Source: Calendula officinalis (Eukaryota; Streptophyta; Magnoliopsida; Asterales; Asteraceae). Taken from it: DNA of 64,000 nucleotides. The notes beneath the pieces were generated by a model that worked only from the letters and a program-made list of their open reading frames with translations, had not been told where the DNA came from and did not search any database. The stretch is from positions 67,589,845 through 67,653,844 of the forward strand of contig OY970823.1 in assembly GCA_963853835.1 (NCBI GenBank), given 5' to 3'. How positions within the stretch are numbered: the stretch's first letter is position 1; each line of letters begins with the position of its first letter. A program made the position numbers and the translations under genes. This document shows positions 50,164 to 62,446 of this stretch, one piece after another.

Positions 50164-50920
50164 ATTCTACGCAGGGTTTATGGCCAATCGACCTGGTACG
50201 GCTTTGCAGCTTGCACATCTCCTCATCAATATGCATCAGCAGCAGTAAATAGCTCATTTTTTAAAGAAAAAACCTTTCTTTTTTTGTATGCTAGGAATGC
50301 TATTTATTGTGTATTTTTGTTGTATTGATAGGGTGAATCACACGGTTAAACTCACAGAATCAGATCTTGGAGGTTGTTGAATCAGTTGGGGTATCGGACC
50401 AAGATAGTCAAATACTTCAGGCTAGAGGTAGGTGATATCGACATGGTCAATTTGGGTTATGCTTCATCAATAATGGGTCAACTTGGTAAATTTTTATATA
50501 AAATTAGCTAAAAAGGAATTGATCAAAGTGGGTTCAAAGACATCCTTTCTATTTATAAATTGGAGATGTTTTAAAAGATTTGGACAATGAATGTTTTGGG
50601 TCAGGTCAAATTGACCCATCCCGTACAATAAAATTATATGTTTTCATCCGTTTTTCTTCAGACAGTTGGTTTTATCAACCTTATTTCTTATAGACAAAAA
50701 AGTGTCTATTATTGGCGATGCAGTTTCACGATTCTAACGAGGAAGACACAGATGAGAATCTTGATTTTAGAGCCCTTCAAGATGGATTTGAAAGTATGAA
50801 TTTTGTGTTGAAGCATACATTTCGATTAAATTTCTGACTAAAACAAGTTTAATCCTATCGATGTTGTTTGCAATTGCTCTGCAAAATATATCATTCCGGA
50901 TATAGCAAAATATTCTTTTG
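50164..50920 (+). other. Linker of the fragment mosaic, unknown
   Basis: Between the FIP1-like and MOR1-like parts. Two patches look coding: VVESVGVSDQDSQILQARG (about 50366-50427) and AMQFHDSNEEDTDENLDF (about 50718-50780). I recognise neither. They may be further captured fragments. Confidence 0.35.
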
Positions 50921-52058
50921 AATGCTGCCGCAAAGAAGACTGTTAAGGCATCATATGTTGTATCCATGTCTGGTGGTGGTTTGGATAGTTTGCCTCGTGA
51001 AGATATTAGTGGAAAGATAACACCAGCACTTTTGAAAGGATTGGAGAGCTCTGATTGGAAGGTAAATTATTTTATATTATTTTATTAAATAATAAAAAAA
51101 TGGAAACATATTGACATGGGTTTTGATTGCAGTAAATAATATTGCTAAGCGTATTCAGCCTACTGGAACTGGTAATAATTTGTATTCGTTAATTTAATTG
51201 TTTTGCAGTGAATATATATTTCTAATTTTTTTTATCCTTTTTAGTGGAATTATTTGGAGCTCTTAGTGGTCGGTTATATGACAACAAGAAGAATTTAATC
51301 ATGACTACTTTGACCTCTATAAGTGGTCTTGCTTCTGCTATGGGACCTTCAATAGAAAAATCAAGCGGGGTCCATTAAAAACACCTATATCCATTTATTT
51401 ATAAATTATAAATGATTTAATATGTCATTATTTATTCTAATGTATTGATGACAATAAAAACCACATGGGAGAATGCACCTTGGCCACTTTGGATTCTTGG
51501 GTTGCTGCTACTCACCTTGATAAGATGGTAACATTTTTCTCATTTTTATATTATTTTTTAAATCCCTAATTGCAGCTATATAATTTGCTAACTAATTTGA
51601 TATATTATAATATTGGGTTTTCTTAATAATTTAGTTTCTGTTGACTCATGGATCTTTTTTAGGTACCATATATTACTACTTTATTTACTGATGCTAAACT
51701 TGGAGCAGAAGGACGTAAAGACCTTTTTGATTGGTTGTCCAAACAACTTACAGGATTAGCTGAGTTCCCTGATGCAATTCAATTGGAGACCAGTTGTTGT
51801 TGCTATGACGGTATTTAAACTTTATAAATTATTAAATTTTTTATTTTTAATATACACAATTTTAGTTATAAAACTAATTTATGTTTGTCATCAGGATAAG
51901 GATAAGTCAGCAGATGTTCGAAAATCAACAGAAGTGTGCTTTGGAGACATTGTTAGAGTCTGCGGACCAGAAATGGTCTGTAACTTTTTATATTATATAT
52001 TTTTTTTTGTAACATTTTCTGAAGAGTTAGTTGTTTATGTTGACTATAGGTTATGTTG
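50921..52058 (+). pseudogene. MOR1/XMAP215-like gene fragment
   Basis: MOR1 is the large plant TOG-domain microtubule-associated protein. Several spliced-looking pieces follow its order: SGGGLDSLPREDISGKITPA to LESSDWK (exon 50921-51061), NNIAKRIQPTGT (51138-51170), ELFGALSGRLYDNKKNL and GLASAMGPSIEKSS (51245-51365), DSWVAATHLDKM (about 51500-51528), VPYITTLFTDAKLGAEGRKD with LFDWLSKQL (from 51662), and DKSADVRKSTEVCFGDIVRV (51903-51972). Part of the sequence is missing between pieces 1 and 2. A frameshift lies near 51776-51785 between FPDAI and RPVVVAMT. It covers about 250 residues of a protein of about 2000. It is a fragment, with introns kept, so DNA capture or segmental duplication and not retroposition. 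Confidence 0.78.
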
Positions 52059-52329
52059 ACCAGTATTCTGACATGGTCAACTTTATGTCGCTGTATCAAG
52101 AGTTAAGAACAAGAACGGATTGAAAGTTATTTTCTGCGACAAAGATGGCAATTACATTAATTCAACAACAAATGTCGTTACAAAGAAGTCTTATTTCGTC
52201 TCTAAATTTCCTATAGCATTAATTCATGTATCAAAATTTGTACTAACTCATCATTACATATATGGATTGTTATTTTCCTACACATCTCTCGAAGCATGCC
52301 CGCCCAGTTGGGGCTGTCTTTGAAGCTAG

Positions 52330-53345
52330 TATGATGTATTATATGTAACAAACGTTTGCACTTCTTGCAAGCAACTGTTTGATGAAATCCTTTAATGAAA
52401 AAAAGTTTGAATTTACTTTTTGCTAACCATATATGTTGTATCTTGTTTTTTAACCATTGTCCTTAGGGTTATGTTTAAGAAAAAAGTGCTTAAAATTGGT
52501 GTACTTTAACCATAAAAAATCACCCCTTGTGAAAATCACTAATCACTCATGAGTGGTTATGCTTTAATACATGTACCCTAACCAATTGACCAACTCTTAT
52601 TCATTGCCCTCGGAGCACTTGCAAGCAAATCCCATTTTGTAATCTGACTTATTAAATTTTAATTGATATTGTTTCATTTTCTTCAATTAATCATTTATGT
52701 CTAACTAGCCTATAACTAGTGATAAATCACGAGTAGCTTATAAAAATTTTCGACAAAAATTCAAATGACGACTAAATATCATTTCTCAAAATATAATGTG
52801 TGAAACAATAGTACAATTTTTTTAAGAACTATTGGATTAAAAGCTTGATTATAAACTGACTTGGGCCACTAAGTTCACCACCAAATGGTAATTCTTAGCA
52901 TCATCAACATATTCTTTATCTTTAAACATTAAACGGATCAAAGTTGCAAATTACCATCAATAATCCCCACCACATCCCTCTTACGAACAATAATACCTTT
53001 TTAGTTGTTTACGAAACCCCCCTCTAATCTTCCTTGAGTGACCACACGATAACTTTGACTGCCCAAATTGTAGATGTTATTTTTCTTTTATCAGTAAAAG
53101 GTAATGCCAATCGTCTTAAAAAATTGAGCATCCAAACACTAGAAAAAAACCAAACACTCCATCGAGAACACAAAAAGACAATGTTTTATGTGGTTTCTTT
53201 TTGTTTCCATCATCACTTGAACCTTGCACTGCATCAAATTCAGGAAATTTCAAATTTTATTGATATGAATTGTATAGGAAATTGGATAAATCTTCATATT
53301 ATTTCTGTTGTTGCTAAAAGTGGATTTTATTTTAATAGGAAGATA
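52330..53345. other. AT-rich spacer
   Basis: No recognised gene. The frame at 53034-53348 has no family resemblance. Confidence 0.45.
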
Positions 53346-53989
53346 TAGATATAGATATTTTGACTTGCAATAAATACTTATGCCATGATGGTTTGCTACT
53401 TGATAAATTCACATGCTAAAACAACATTTGTCAAGTCTAGTCATTGTATAATATGGTCACTTAAAGCAGGAAATATGGTTAAGTGAATTAGAGGTTTTCA
53501 ATGACTAGGTATGTGATAAAAAGAATACAGTGATACACCTTTTCAACTCTTGTGTTATTTCTTGGGCTTAATGGTGTGAAATATATTCTGATAATCCCGT
53601 ACTACATTTTAACAAAAAACAGTTGAATCCACAAACATATGCATAAAATTTATCCAAAAAAAATGTAATAGTGAAATTAACTAAAACTACTCTCAACCAG
53701 CGCTTCAAGTTCTTCCATTTTGCAGTTAGTTATACGTGACATCAAGGCATCATGCTGCAACTTCAGTTCCTCCAACATTTGCATCTGCTTTGCAATATCT
53801 TCATCTTGCATTTGTATTTTTGCCTTTTGCTCTGCAATAACTTGTTCTTGCGTTTGTTTTTCTTCTTGCAACTTGGCCGCCTTTAGATACCCTGTCATTA
53901 GGAACCTGTTCCCTTGATCTCTTCCGTGGCACCTTGATTACTCAAAAGCATTGTTAATTTTTCATAAATAGAGCAGATGTATGAAAATT

Positions 53990-54370
53990 AGGGGTGAGCA
54001 CAAAGTTTATAAAAGACTTGATTTTTAACCCCCCTGCCATGTATATATCTTTCATATTTTGTAACAATATTTTATTTATATTTATAAAAGACTTGATTTT
54101 TAACTATTTAAAACAAAGTTTTGGGTATATAAATTTAAATTCACACGTTTTATTCCAATATTTTCCAGGTCTTATAACTGCATAAAATATAAATACTAAA
54201 GTTTCATAACTTTTAAGTTAACAAATAGGTAACTTTTAAGGAAAACAAAAAACCGAAACCGAACCGATTTATTGAGCAAAACCGAAACCGAACGGTTTAC
54301 AATCTCTAAAACCGAAGTTTGGGGGTTAGGGGATTGGTTTTAATTAAAAATCGCCCCATACTCACCCCGG
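53990..54370. mobile_element. GGGGTGAG-ended element in the F-box relic
   Basis: GGGGTGAGCACA at the left and ACTCACCCC at the right, with AACCGAAACCG-rich sequence inside. It is absent from the matching intron of the intact gene, which marks it as an insertion. It resembles 56409-56739. Confidence 0.5.
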
Positions 54371-55544
54371 CCTAATGAAAACAATAACTACATACCTGAG
54401 GAAAATCCATGATGAAAGTGGCACTTTGAGAGTTCTCAAGCAAGTAATTTCTGACTTGAAGGGGTATTGTTGGCCCATTTTGCTTCTCTGTCGTCATATT
54501 TATCTTCAAAAACTTCAACTTATTGAATGGACAAGGTTCATGAGCGAGTTGATTCAGGCGTGATGAGAGAGCCTTAATTACACATTAAAAAGAATATAGA
54601 AATTTCGATACGTGCACAAAAGGTTAAGATATATGCAATAAAACAAAATCGTAACATATTGTATACCTTGACGGTTTTCACATCAAGGATCAGAAATTTA
54701 GCACTATGGAGTATCTGGAACAAATCAAGAAGCCTAGCACCATGTCTAACCTGAGTTTAGAGTTTCTAAAGCCGGAAAATCCCAAGATGAAATTGTTATG
54801 TGGGATTCTGGTGTTTCTGAGGAATGTGTATTATTAAGGGTGAGATGTTTGAGAGTACGGGAACTGAAAAGATATTGTGGAAGCTTGTGGATTATACAGC
54901 TGCGCCATATCATAGTAAGTTGTGTAACATTATACAAGTATGCATAGTTCACAATATCTTTAACCAAAAATTGGGTGGTTGGTCCAGTGAATGCAAGCTC
55001 AACTGTAGAAAGTTTGGTACGATTGAGAAAGTGCATGCTTCACAAATTTGGGGAACCGAGACTTAGGAAGGAACATTCGACTGTTTAAGTTAAGCCGAGT
55101 AATTGAAGTCCAAATATTCTTCCATTTTTTAGACAATGTGCAAGTCTGAATAGCATATTTCAAGTCAAGGAAAGAGAGAATGCCAAGAATAACATCATTT
55201 TGCTTATTTTATCTTCTTCTACAGTGATGTTTACTCTATCAATTTCGCCTACCAATTCCATCGGTAAAGTAGCTGCATGTGTGCATCAGTAAAACTATTT
55301 AGTGGAATAATAAGACTTAGTTTAATATTGAAAAGGAGACATGAACAAATTCAGCCTAGATAAAGTAGCATGATGAGGAAAAATACTTAGGAAGGTGAAT
55401 GATATAATAAACCACACTAACAATAATTATGGATTTACAACCTCTGCATCCATAAATCATAATGCAGATGAAGAATCAGAGTTGCAGTAATTATCACTGG
55501 AAATAGAACGTGATTATGAGCATTAAACTATTTATCTTCAAATC

Positions 55545-55670
55545 AGAAAACTAATCGGCGCCTAGGCGCTAGGCGGGGGTAGGCGTCCCGATTTACAGCT
55601 AGTCGGACTTAGGCGGAGGCGGTCAAACGGCGGTCAAAAGTCGGGCTGGGCGGTCAAAATTCGGATCATG
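55545..55670. repeat. GC-rich GGCGCCTAGGCGC insertion
   Basis: A short GC-rich stretch with repeated GGCGGTCAAA and TAGGCG in otherwise AT-rich DNA. The corresponding place upstream of the intact F-box gene (about 46.3 kb) lacks it, so it is an insertion. The element type is unknown. Confidence 0.5.
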
Positions 55671-56408
55671 AATGCATGTTTTCTGCAACTAAATTCTGCA
55701 ATAAAATTAAACAAGGTATATAGAATGCGAACCTAGGGTTTAAATATAATTTTTTTTTAGCAGAACAGAAGAGCAGAAAGAGCTTACATTTGAATCAGTA
55801 ACCAATGAATGAAAACAGACTATAATAATCGAATCGATCCACTAGAGAAAGAATCATCTTACCTTACGTATTGAAATTGGAGGAAAATTAGAGAGAGAAT
55901 CGTATCCATGACGAGTTTGCCAAATTTACGTTTCTATAGGGCGTTCGGGATTGCATACTCTTAGAAGATGTTTGAGATTCTCAGATTATCTTTTTATTAC
56001 ATTTTAAAAACAAATATAATTTAAAATTAGTGTTTGACAAAAATTATAAAATAATCACTTATTTATGTTTTGAAGGTTCCAAAATGGAGTTTTAAAAAAG
56101 TAAATTGGTAGGTATTTATTGCGTATTAAAAACTGATCATTCGAATTTTACCTAGTAACTAAATAAATAATTAGGTTTGTTAAACACTAAAAACTCATTA
56201 TCTGATTATTGTGGTTTCAAATAGAATAAAAAATCCAAACATTATTTTACAGAATCACATTTTGTAAATACTAATTATCTTATTATTCATTTTCAAAACA
56301 CAAAATCTATTTTCAATAAGCAATCGAAACACTCCCTTATTATATTATCACTACCAAAATTAAAACAAAAGGCCGACTCCATGTTATGGTATGTGCCCTT
56401 CATCATTA

Positions 56409-56739
56409 TAGGGGTGAGCATTTGGACCGAAAAAACCGAACCGAACCGAAAACCGCCCGTAACCGAACCGAACCAAAACCGATAACATGTTATCGGTTCG
56501 GTTTCTGTTTTGAAAACCCATAATGTTCGTTTCCGTTTCTATCGGTTCCGGTTCGGCTTTGGGATAAGGATGGACATTTGGCCTAAAAAACCGAACCAAA
56601 ACCGAACCGGACCGATACCGAACCAAAACCGATAATATGTTATTGGTTCGGTTTCGGTTTTGAAAATTCATCGTTTTCAAATTCGCTTCTATCGGTTTCG
56701 GTTTGGTTCGGTTCGGTTTTTGAACCAAGCTCACCCCTA
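56409..56739. mobile_element. GGGGTGAG-ended element with two CCGAACCG blocks
   Basis: GGGGTGAGCATTTGGACCGA at the left and TGAACCAAGCTCACCCC at the right. Inside are two diverged tandem copies of about 165 bases (ACCGAACCGAAAACCG; TTATCGGTTCGGTTTC). The long minus-strand frame through it is a by-product. Confidence 0.6.
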
Positions 56740-57005
56740 CATCATAGTATTAAGGGTTTAAATTTTATTGTGGACATATGTTGATTTATTATTTAGAGTA
56801 AATTAGTATTTATCGTTAAATTTATTATCTAAAAAAAACCTTTATTTTTAAGAGCTTATTTGTGCTAGGTATGTTTTTTTATAGCCATGCTGAAATGATA
56901 TCTCTAACAAGAGCTTTTATAATAGAGGTCCGCTCTTGTATTGGGTCGTTGTGATTACAGGTTGGATGTCTAATTATCCAGGTGGTAATGATAGTATATT
57001 GTACC

Positions 57006-57455
57006 CAAGGTTCTAAAAAACGTGATATGGCGGCGCCAAGGCGTGAGGCGTAGCTTCGCCGTTACGAACAGACCATGGCGGTAGTGTAAGGTGTGGCGAA
57101 GAAAAAATGCGATACAGCGGCGTAAGGCGCACCTTGGCGCGAGTTTTTTTGAACTGCCTTGTAAAATTTGAATTTTTTTTTTTGAAAAATTAATTTTTTT
57201 TGAAAAAATAGATGGGATATATAATTATAAACTTAGATTTAACATTTTTTTTTAAACTTCATATATGAAATTCATAGAAATCAATCGATTTATATTTTTT
57301 CTAGAACTTGATATACATATATATAAAAAATGTACTAAAATTTTTGCCGCCTTAAGCTACGCCTTAAGAAACGCCATGACTCGCCACGGCTCGTCATGCT
57401 TAAGGCTTGATAGTGCCGCCACGCCACGCCGCATCTTGCGCTTTTTAGAACCTTG
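57006..57455. mobile_element. hAT-like MITE, 450 bp
   Basis: CAAGGTTCTAAAAAACG at the left and CGCTTTTTAGAACCTTG at the right. GGCGTAAGGCG-type sequence follows on both sides, making a long inverted structure. The flanks ATTGTACC (56998-57005) and GTTGTACC (57456-57463) fit an 8-bp hAT duplication with one change. GC-rich arms, AT-rich middle, no transposase. Confidence 0.75.
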
Positions 57456-57994
57456 GTTGTACCTGAACCGGTGGCTCACCGGTGGCTCACTTTTTCTAAG
57501 TAATGAGGATGATGACCGAAATATGCCACTGAAAGATTATACTGAGACAAAGATGAGTTGTCAAGAATATAGAGGAGGTAGGATGGCAGTTAGGTGATTT
57601 GGTTTTGTTCATGATGGATGCTATATAACCTTTGGTATGATCATTTTCAAACTTTATTTTGATCCTGATAAAATGTTTACTCAAAGAAAATATCAAAACA
57701 TGATTTGTTAACTTAAAGTTCAAAATTAAATCAAAATAAATCAACAGACCTCACGGGTTTTCATAATGCTCAAAAGTACAAATCTAAACTCGCAAGTAAA
57801 TTACAAAAACCGAATCTTACAAAACAATATGACTCTTATCTTAGCTTACATCTCCTTTTAACGTTGCAAAAACCATTGTCTAACGGACCATGGATACTTC
57901 AATGAGCTAAACTTGCATTTAAATAAACTTAGAACCTTTTGTTATTACAAATAATATGATTTTACACGCATGTCCATTATGATTTCCTTGGTCA

Positions 57995-60900
57995 CTAGCT
58001 CCTTGCTTGATGACACAATAAAGAGGCGTCTACTTGTTGATTTGGCATCATTTCCATACTTCCATTTGGATTTCCCATTTCATTTTGCTACATATAAGAA
58101 AACATCAAATTAGGTATAATATTCTAAAAGACATTTTTATAGTAAACTATCTGATGTTAACTTAGTAGTAAGAGCTCATGAATAATTTTCTAAAGTCCAC
58201 GGGTTCGATTTCCCCCGGGTAAATATGTATCAAACGGTCAATGGAAGAAAAATGACACGACAACGGTTAGGTGACGTAGATTACGGGTAAAGTTCGATCA
58301 CCCGGGGGAAGCCCACTATAATAAGAAAATATTTAAAAAAAACTTTTTTATAAGAATAAAAAAAAACTAAATGGTGGAACATATTATTAGTAAACTTTAA
58401 TATATCGATAAAAAGTATATTATAAGATCATATATAAAATAATGAATATTTAAAAATAATGCGTGTAAATCTATATAATGAACCTTGGAGATGGAGAAAG
58501 TAACATCATGTGTCATGAGAGAAGATAGAAGCTCATCAGTTGACGGATGCCATAATTGAAGGCTTTCTTCAATGCATTGTGGTTCTTCATTCATGGTTGA
58601 TTTTGGCAATGGGTCAAATATTGCATTAGACAATTGGTTCCTGGAAACCATATAAATTTCACTTATAACTAAAATAATTATAAGTCAAAAAGTGTCGCTA
58701 GAAGTTGAAAAAGTGTCGCTAGAAGTTGAAAAGTGTTATAAAGTAACAAAGAAAAGTATTAGCAAAAACCTAAAACTTTTTCATTATACCAATACTTTTT
58801 AAAAAGTGTCACTAGAAAATAACATTTTTCATTATGTGGGTAAATGACACTTTATGTTTCATTCAATTTTATAATTTAATCTGTCAAAATTTTGACATAA
58901 GTATCTTATATGAAGTCTAGTATAAGCATTAATTTGATTATAATAAAAATCAAGTCATTTTCTTAAAAATTGCACTGATGCGAAATATGATAATAGAAGA
59001 TTGTGAGATACAATGGTCACATAAGTAACTTTTAGTTATGGTTGTAGAAACTTATTTTATACACATTAATCAAACCTGGTGGCTTCAAAGGTGTTTTCCG
59101 GCGAAGTTGCGGTAAACATATGTGGGTGGTTTTGTACGTTCATTTGATTTGTACCATCACAAACATTTTCCGGCCAACAACTAATATCCTCGTTGTTCTT
59201 TGATGAACTTTCTCCCTGTTGTGTCTCAAATATCAGTCATACATATAGGAAAAAAAACGTCGTATATCGACATCAATTTGTAAGAATGGATGTTTTTGTC
59301 ATTAATTTACATTATAAATTAGGTAGGGGTGTTAATCGGGTTAGGGATTTTATTAAGTTGTGTCCGTCAGGTTTTAGGTAAAAAAACATCATAACTCAAA
59401 ACCCGACCGGATAAGAAATCAGTTGGTCGGGTTATAACTAAATTATGATTTTTTATTCAATTATGTAGTTACTAATAGTAATTACAAGAAACATAATTTG
59501 ATATTTCGTATCGTTGTTATTCAAAATACTTCTAAATAAACATAATCATAAGATTAATATACAAAAATTATTACATATATTTAATAGTATAAATATCTTA
59601 AAATTTAAAAGATTCTTTTTAACTTCAATCATGTCTAATCAGATCAACTCGAAACCTGATAACGATAAGCAATCCTAACCCAATATCTGACCCGATGCTA
59701 ATGTCGGGTCATGTTAAAAACATTATATCAACATAAAAACCCGTATACACTCGACTCAACTAACATAATTAAGTTCGGGTCGGGTTGACCCTTTAATAGT
59801 CACAAAAAATGACTAAATATTATTGCATAGTGTGATATTTGATCTTCTGACATAGTCACAAAAAATGATTCATTGCAATGAAAAGACAAATGTAATGCTT
59901 CGAATTAATCTTCAAAAGGTTAGAATCATTTTTATTTCGATCGAGTGTTACCTGTAATAATCTTGGATGGTATGCGGAGGTTTGGCCACTCAACACGTGT
60001 TCCTATTTGAGACAAAGAAACACTAATGAGACTCATGCATATAATATTTGGTCACTCAACATTTTTTTTAACAAAAGCTTCTGTCAATAAACATACATTT
60101 CTTGCAAAGTGTATGTGTTAATAAGTGCATTTACAAACTTAGGGTACCTTGCGCTGCGTAACTCGATCCAGTGTCTTATAAAGTAACTTTTCATATGATT
60201 CATAATCGTAGAGCGATGTAAAAGTCATTGGATCTGGCTCAAATATCCTTCGATCAAGTGCACAATAAGATCGAGTTAGTTATAACATGGCGAAGTATAT
60301 ATACTTGTGGAATTTTTATCCCCCAAACAAATTATGTATAGTGTTTTTAGGATATAGCTTCCGTAAACAACAATTACAACTATACTCAATTCCTTTAAAT
60401 GAGAAGTATGATGAAGGTAAGATGTAGATAGTCATACATCTACTGGAAGATAGAGAGACTGCTTCCAGGTATATACCTTCAACAAACATTTTTCATAAAT
60501 CAATAAAGCAACGAATGACTTCTAACCTTAATTGTTCCTTGGCCATATGAAGTTGATGATGTAAAGAGCTAATTTCTTGATGGATTTCCTAAAAGAAAGC
60601 TGCAATAAGTTTTTATTTTGCAGTAACGATGTTAAGTTGTTTGTCCGATATAGCTACCAAATAATCAACTTAATCCTGATCAACCCATAAGTGATATAAG
60701 TGCTTACACGTTATATCACAAGCACGTGGCATTAGGCTGATTATTAAGTTGCTATGTCATTACTATAAATAAAGTGTTATGTTGGTACCTCGGATTGCAT
60801 ATCCATCGCTCCGGGACTGATTCAGAAAACTAATGTTAGAAAAGGGCTTTGATAATATTTAGTACAAACTTTTTAATGCACTAAAAAACCGAAAAATAAA

Positions 60901-62126
60901 GTTTGTGTATTTTCATAATTACTAGAAATTCGTATATTATTTTATAAATTAATAGAGATCGATGGAGAGAGGGACAAACCAAGGAATATGGATGGCTAAA
61001 TCATTTTCACTCCTGATCTTGCTTAGGAGGCTGTTTAAGTACTGCAATTTATATTTAAATCAGAACATCCCACTAGTAATTTTAAAACAAGAATATGCTA
61101 AAATTAATAAAATAGCGAAAATGGTTTGTGTTGTTATCACACATTGTCTTTAGGCATAATACCAGTGCCAACGGCTTTGTCAGTTGTTTAGTCACTTTGT
61201 TTTTCTAAACTGACACCGTTGACATGGGTTTACCCTTGCTTCTTTAGTTTCGTTATTCATTGATAATATCGGTAATTAAGTGAAGAAGATGAGACAATGA
61301 GAGATATTGTAATTGCATTAGGAACTTATACATTCTGCATCATATTTTGTACTTTAAAAGTGATAAAGAGAGTGAAGAATTATTATTGTCATGAGTATGT
61401 CAGTTGATATGTCGGTAACGAAGACGTTATCGATGGGAGCGCCTAACGTTATGTTTATTGTGTATGTAACACTACAAGAATTTTCTTTTATAGCGATGAC
61501 ACCATATGGAGACGACTAAAGAGGTGATAAGTCTTTAAACTTGCGCCTTTTATAATGTATTTAAAACGATGTCGCTTTAAGTTATGCGTACATACAACTA
61601 ACAATATTTTATTTTTCTTGTAAAATCACATGGACCTTTTGCATTACCGTGGATGTTAAAAACGTACCTCTCTATGTTGAATCACACTGCAACCACCAAA
61701 GAAAAAAAAACAAAAAACAAAAAAAAAAAACTAGAATCATGAATAACATAATTAATTTAAAGCTAGAGACAACGAATTAAAGATATATGCATATAAGTAC
61801 GTACCTTCCTCTTTCAGAATCGGGAAGATTTATGAATCGATTGAGTACATCTTCAGTTCTATGAAACAAAACCGGACATTACACATTCGTTAATATTCCA
61901 AAAACATGATGAATGTGATTAATTAGGGCTAGGGCTAAGACCTTCGTTTGCATGAAAAATGGTTGAGGCGACCCGAGGGTGAAAACATGATGAGAGCGAT
62001 ATCGATATCACATAAAACCGAGAGCTCATAAGCCTTTTTAATGAGTCCATTTCTACGTTTGCAAAAAGTGACCAATCTGCTTGTGTTGTTCTCGATTCTT
62101 TTCATCGGAAGCTTATTTCGACCCAT
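57995..62126 (-). CDS. MIKC*-type MADS-box transcription factor (AGL30/65-like)
   Basis: MIKC* MADS factors act mainly in the male gametophyte (pollen), as P/S-clade dimers. Eleven exons join to 316 residues: 61942-62126, 61805-61858, 61668-61686, 60980-61041, 60789-60816, 60527-60588, 60148-60247, 59952-60002, 59076-59215, 58484-58640, 57995-58087. The MADS domain (1-60) reads MGRNKLPMKRIENNTSRLVT then FCKRRNGLIKKAYELSVLCD. It differs from the usual SRQVTFSKRRNG by Q to L and S to C. The intervening part has RTEDVLNRFINLP. The K-like coiled coil (EIHQEISSLHHQLHMAKEQL) and EPDPMTFTSLYDYESYEKLL follow AGL30/65/94. The exon at 61668-61686 is only 19 bases. Frame and splice sites are intact. A CACTA-like end lies in intron 3. 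Confidence 0.9.
58160..58325. repeat. SINE-like repeat in the last MADS intron
   Basis: TTAGTAGTAAGAGC (A-box-like) is followed by GGGTTCGATTTCC (B-box-like) at about 58198. CCCCCGGGTAAATATGTATC and AAGCCCACTATAATAAG follow. These are marks of tRNA-derived SINEs. Ends are not exact. Confidence 0.5.
58686..58740. repeat. Short direct repeat AAGTGTCGCTAGAAGTTGAA
   Basis: Two adjacent copies of about 21 bases in a MADS intron; a degenerate third (AAGTGTCACTAGAAAAT) is at about 58804. Confidence 0.8.
61470..61600 (+). mobile_element. CACTA-like transposon end in a MADS intron
   Basis: CACTACAAGAATTTTC followed by TTTTATAGCGATGACACC is the typical left end of plant CACTA (En/Spm) elements. I see no matching right end in the window, so it is a solo terminus or remnant. 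It lies between the exons at 60980-61041 and 61668-61686. Confidence 0.6.
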
Positions 62127-62446
62127 TTCTAATTATATACATGTATTTGTGTCTTTCTATTTCAAGAAAGATACAACAATAGAAAGTATTCGATTTCTAA
62201 AACCAGAAATTAGTTTGCGTTTGATCTCATAAAAATCCAGTTTTAGAAATTAGAAAGGTGATGGTGATGATGATGTCAAACATGCAAGGAGATTAGAGAG
62301 AGAGAAAGGGGATGAATAAAATGTGCACATTTTTGGTGGAGAGAAGAGGTCATGGTTCCTAAAAATTTGTTTAAGGGGAGGTGATTTACACATTCTGCTT
62401 TTTATTTCAGACATGGAAATATATTTAATTTTATATTTATTACCCG

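Larger units (their letters stand above)
53350..55972 (-). pseudogene. Decayed direct copy of the F-box/coiled-coil gene
   Basis: Homologous to 43.96-46.62 kb in the same direction. Remains: coiled-coil exon (about 53680-53930), exon 2 (54400-54570) and exon 1 (about 54680-55260). About 340 bases of exon 1 are missing near 54752, so the LRR part is interrupted. A smaller deletion near 55028 and further ones near 55195 break the F-box frame. Intron 2 holds an inserted 380-bp GGGGTGAG element. It cannot make the F-box protein. Flanking homology on both sides shows a segmental copy, about 9.4 kb from the original. Confidence 0.88.

Noticed and set aside
56384..56734. Minus-strand open frame rich in Asn, Arg and Pro
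   Set aside because: It runs through a tandem CCGAACC repeat with MITE-like ends; composition follows from the repeat.
61165..61230. Imperfect hairpin AACGG...CCGTT as a micro-RNA gene
   Set aside because: Stem too short and with gaps; more like a decayed MITE.
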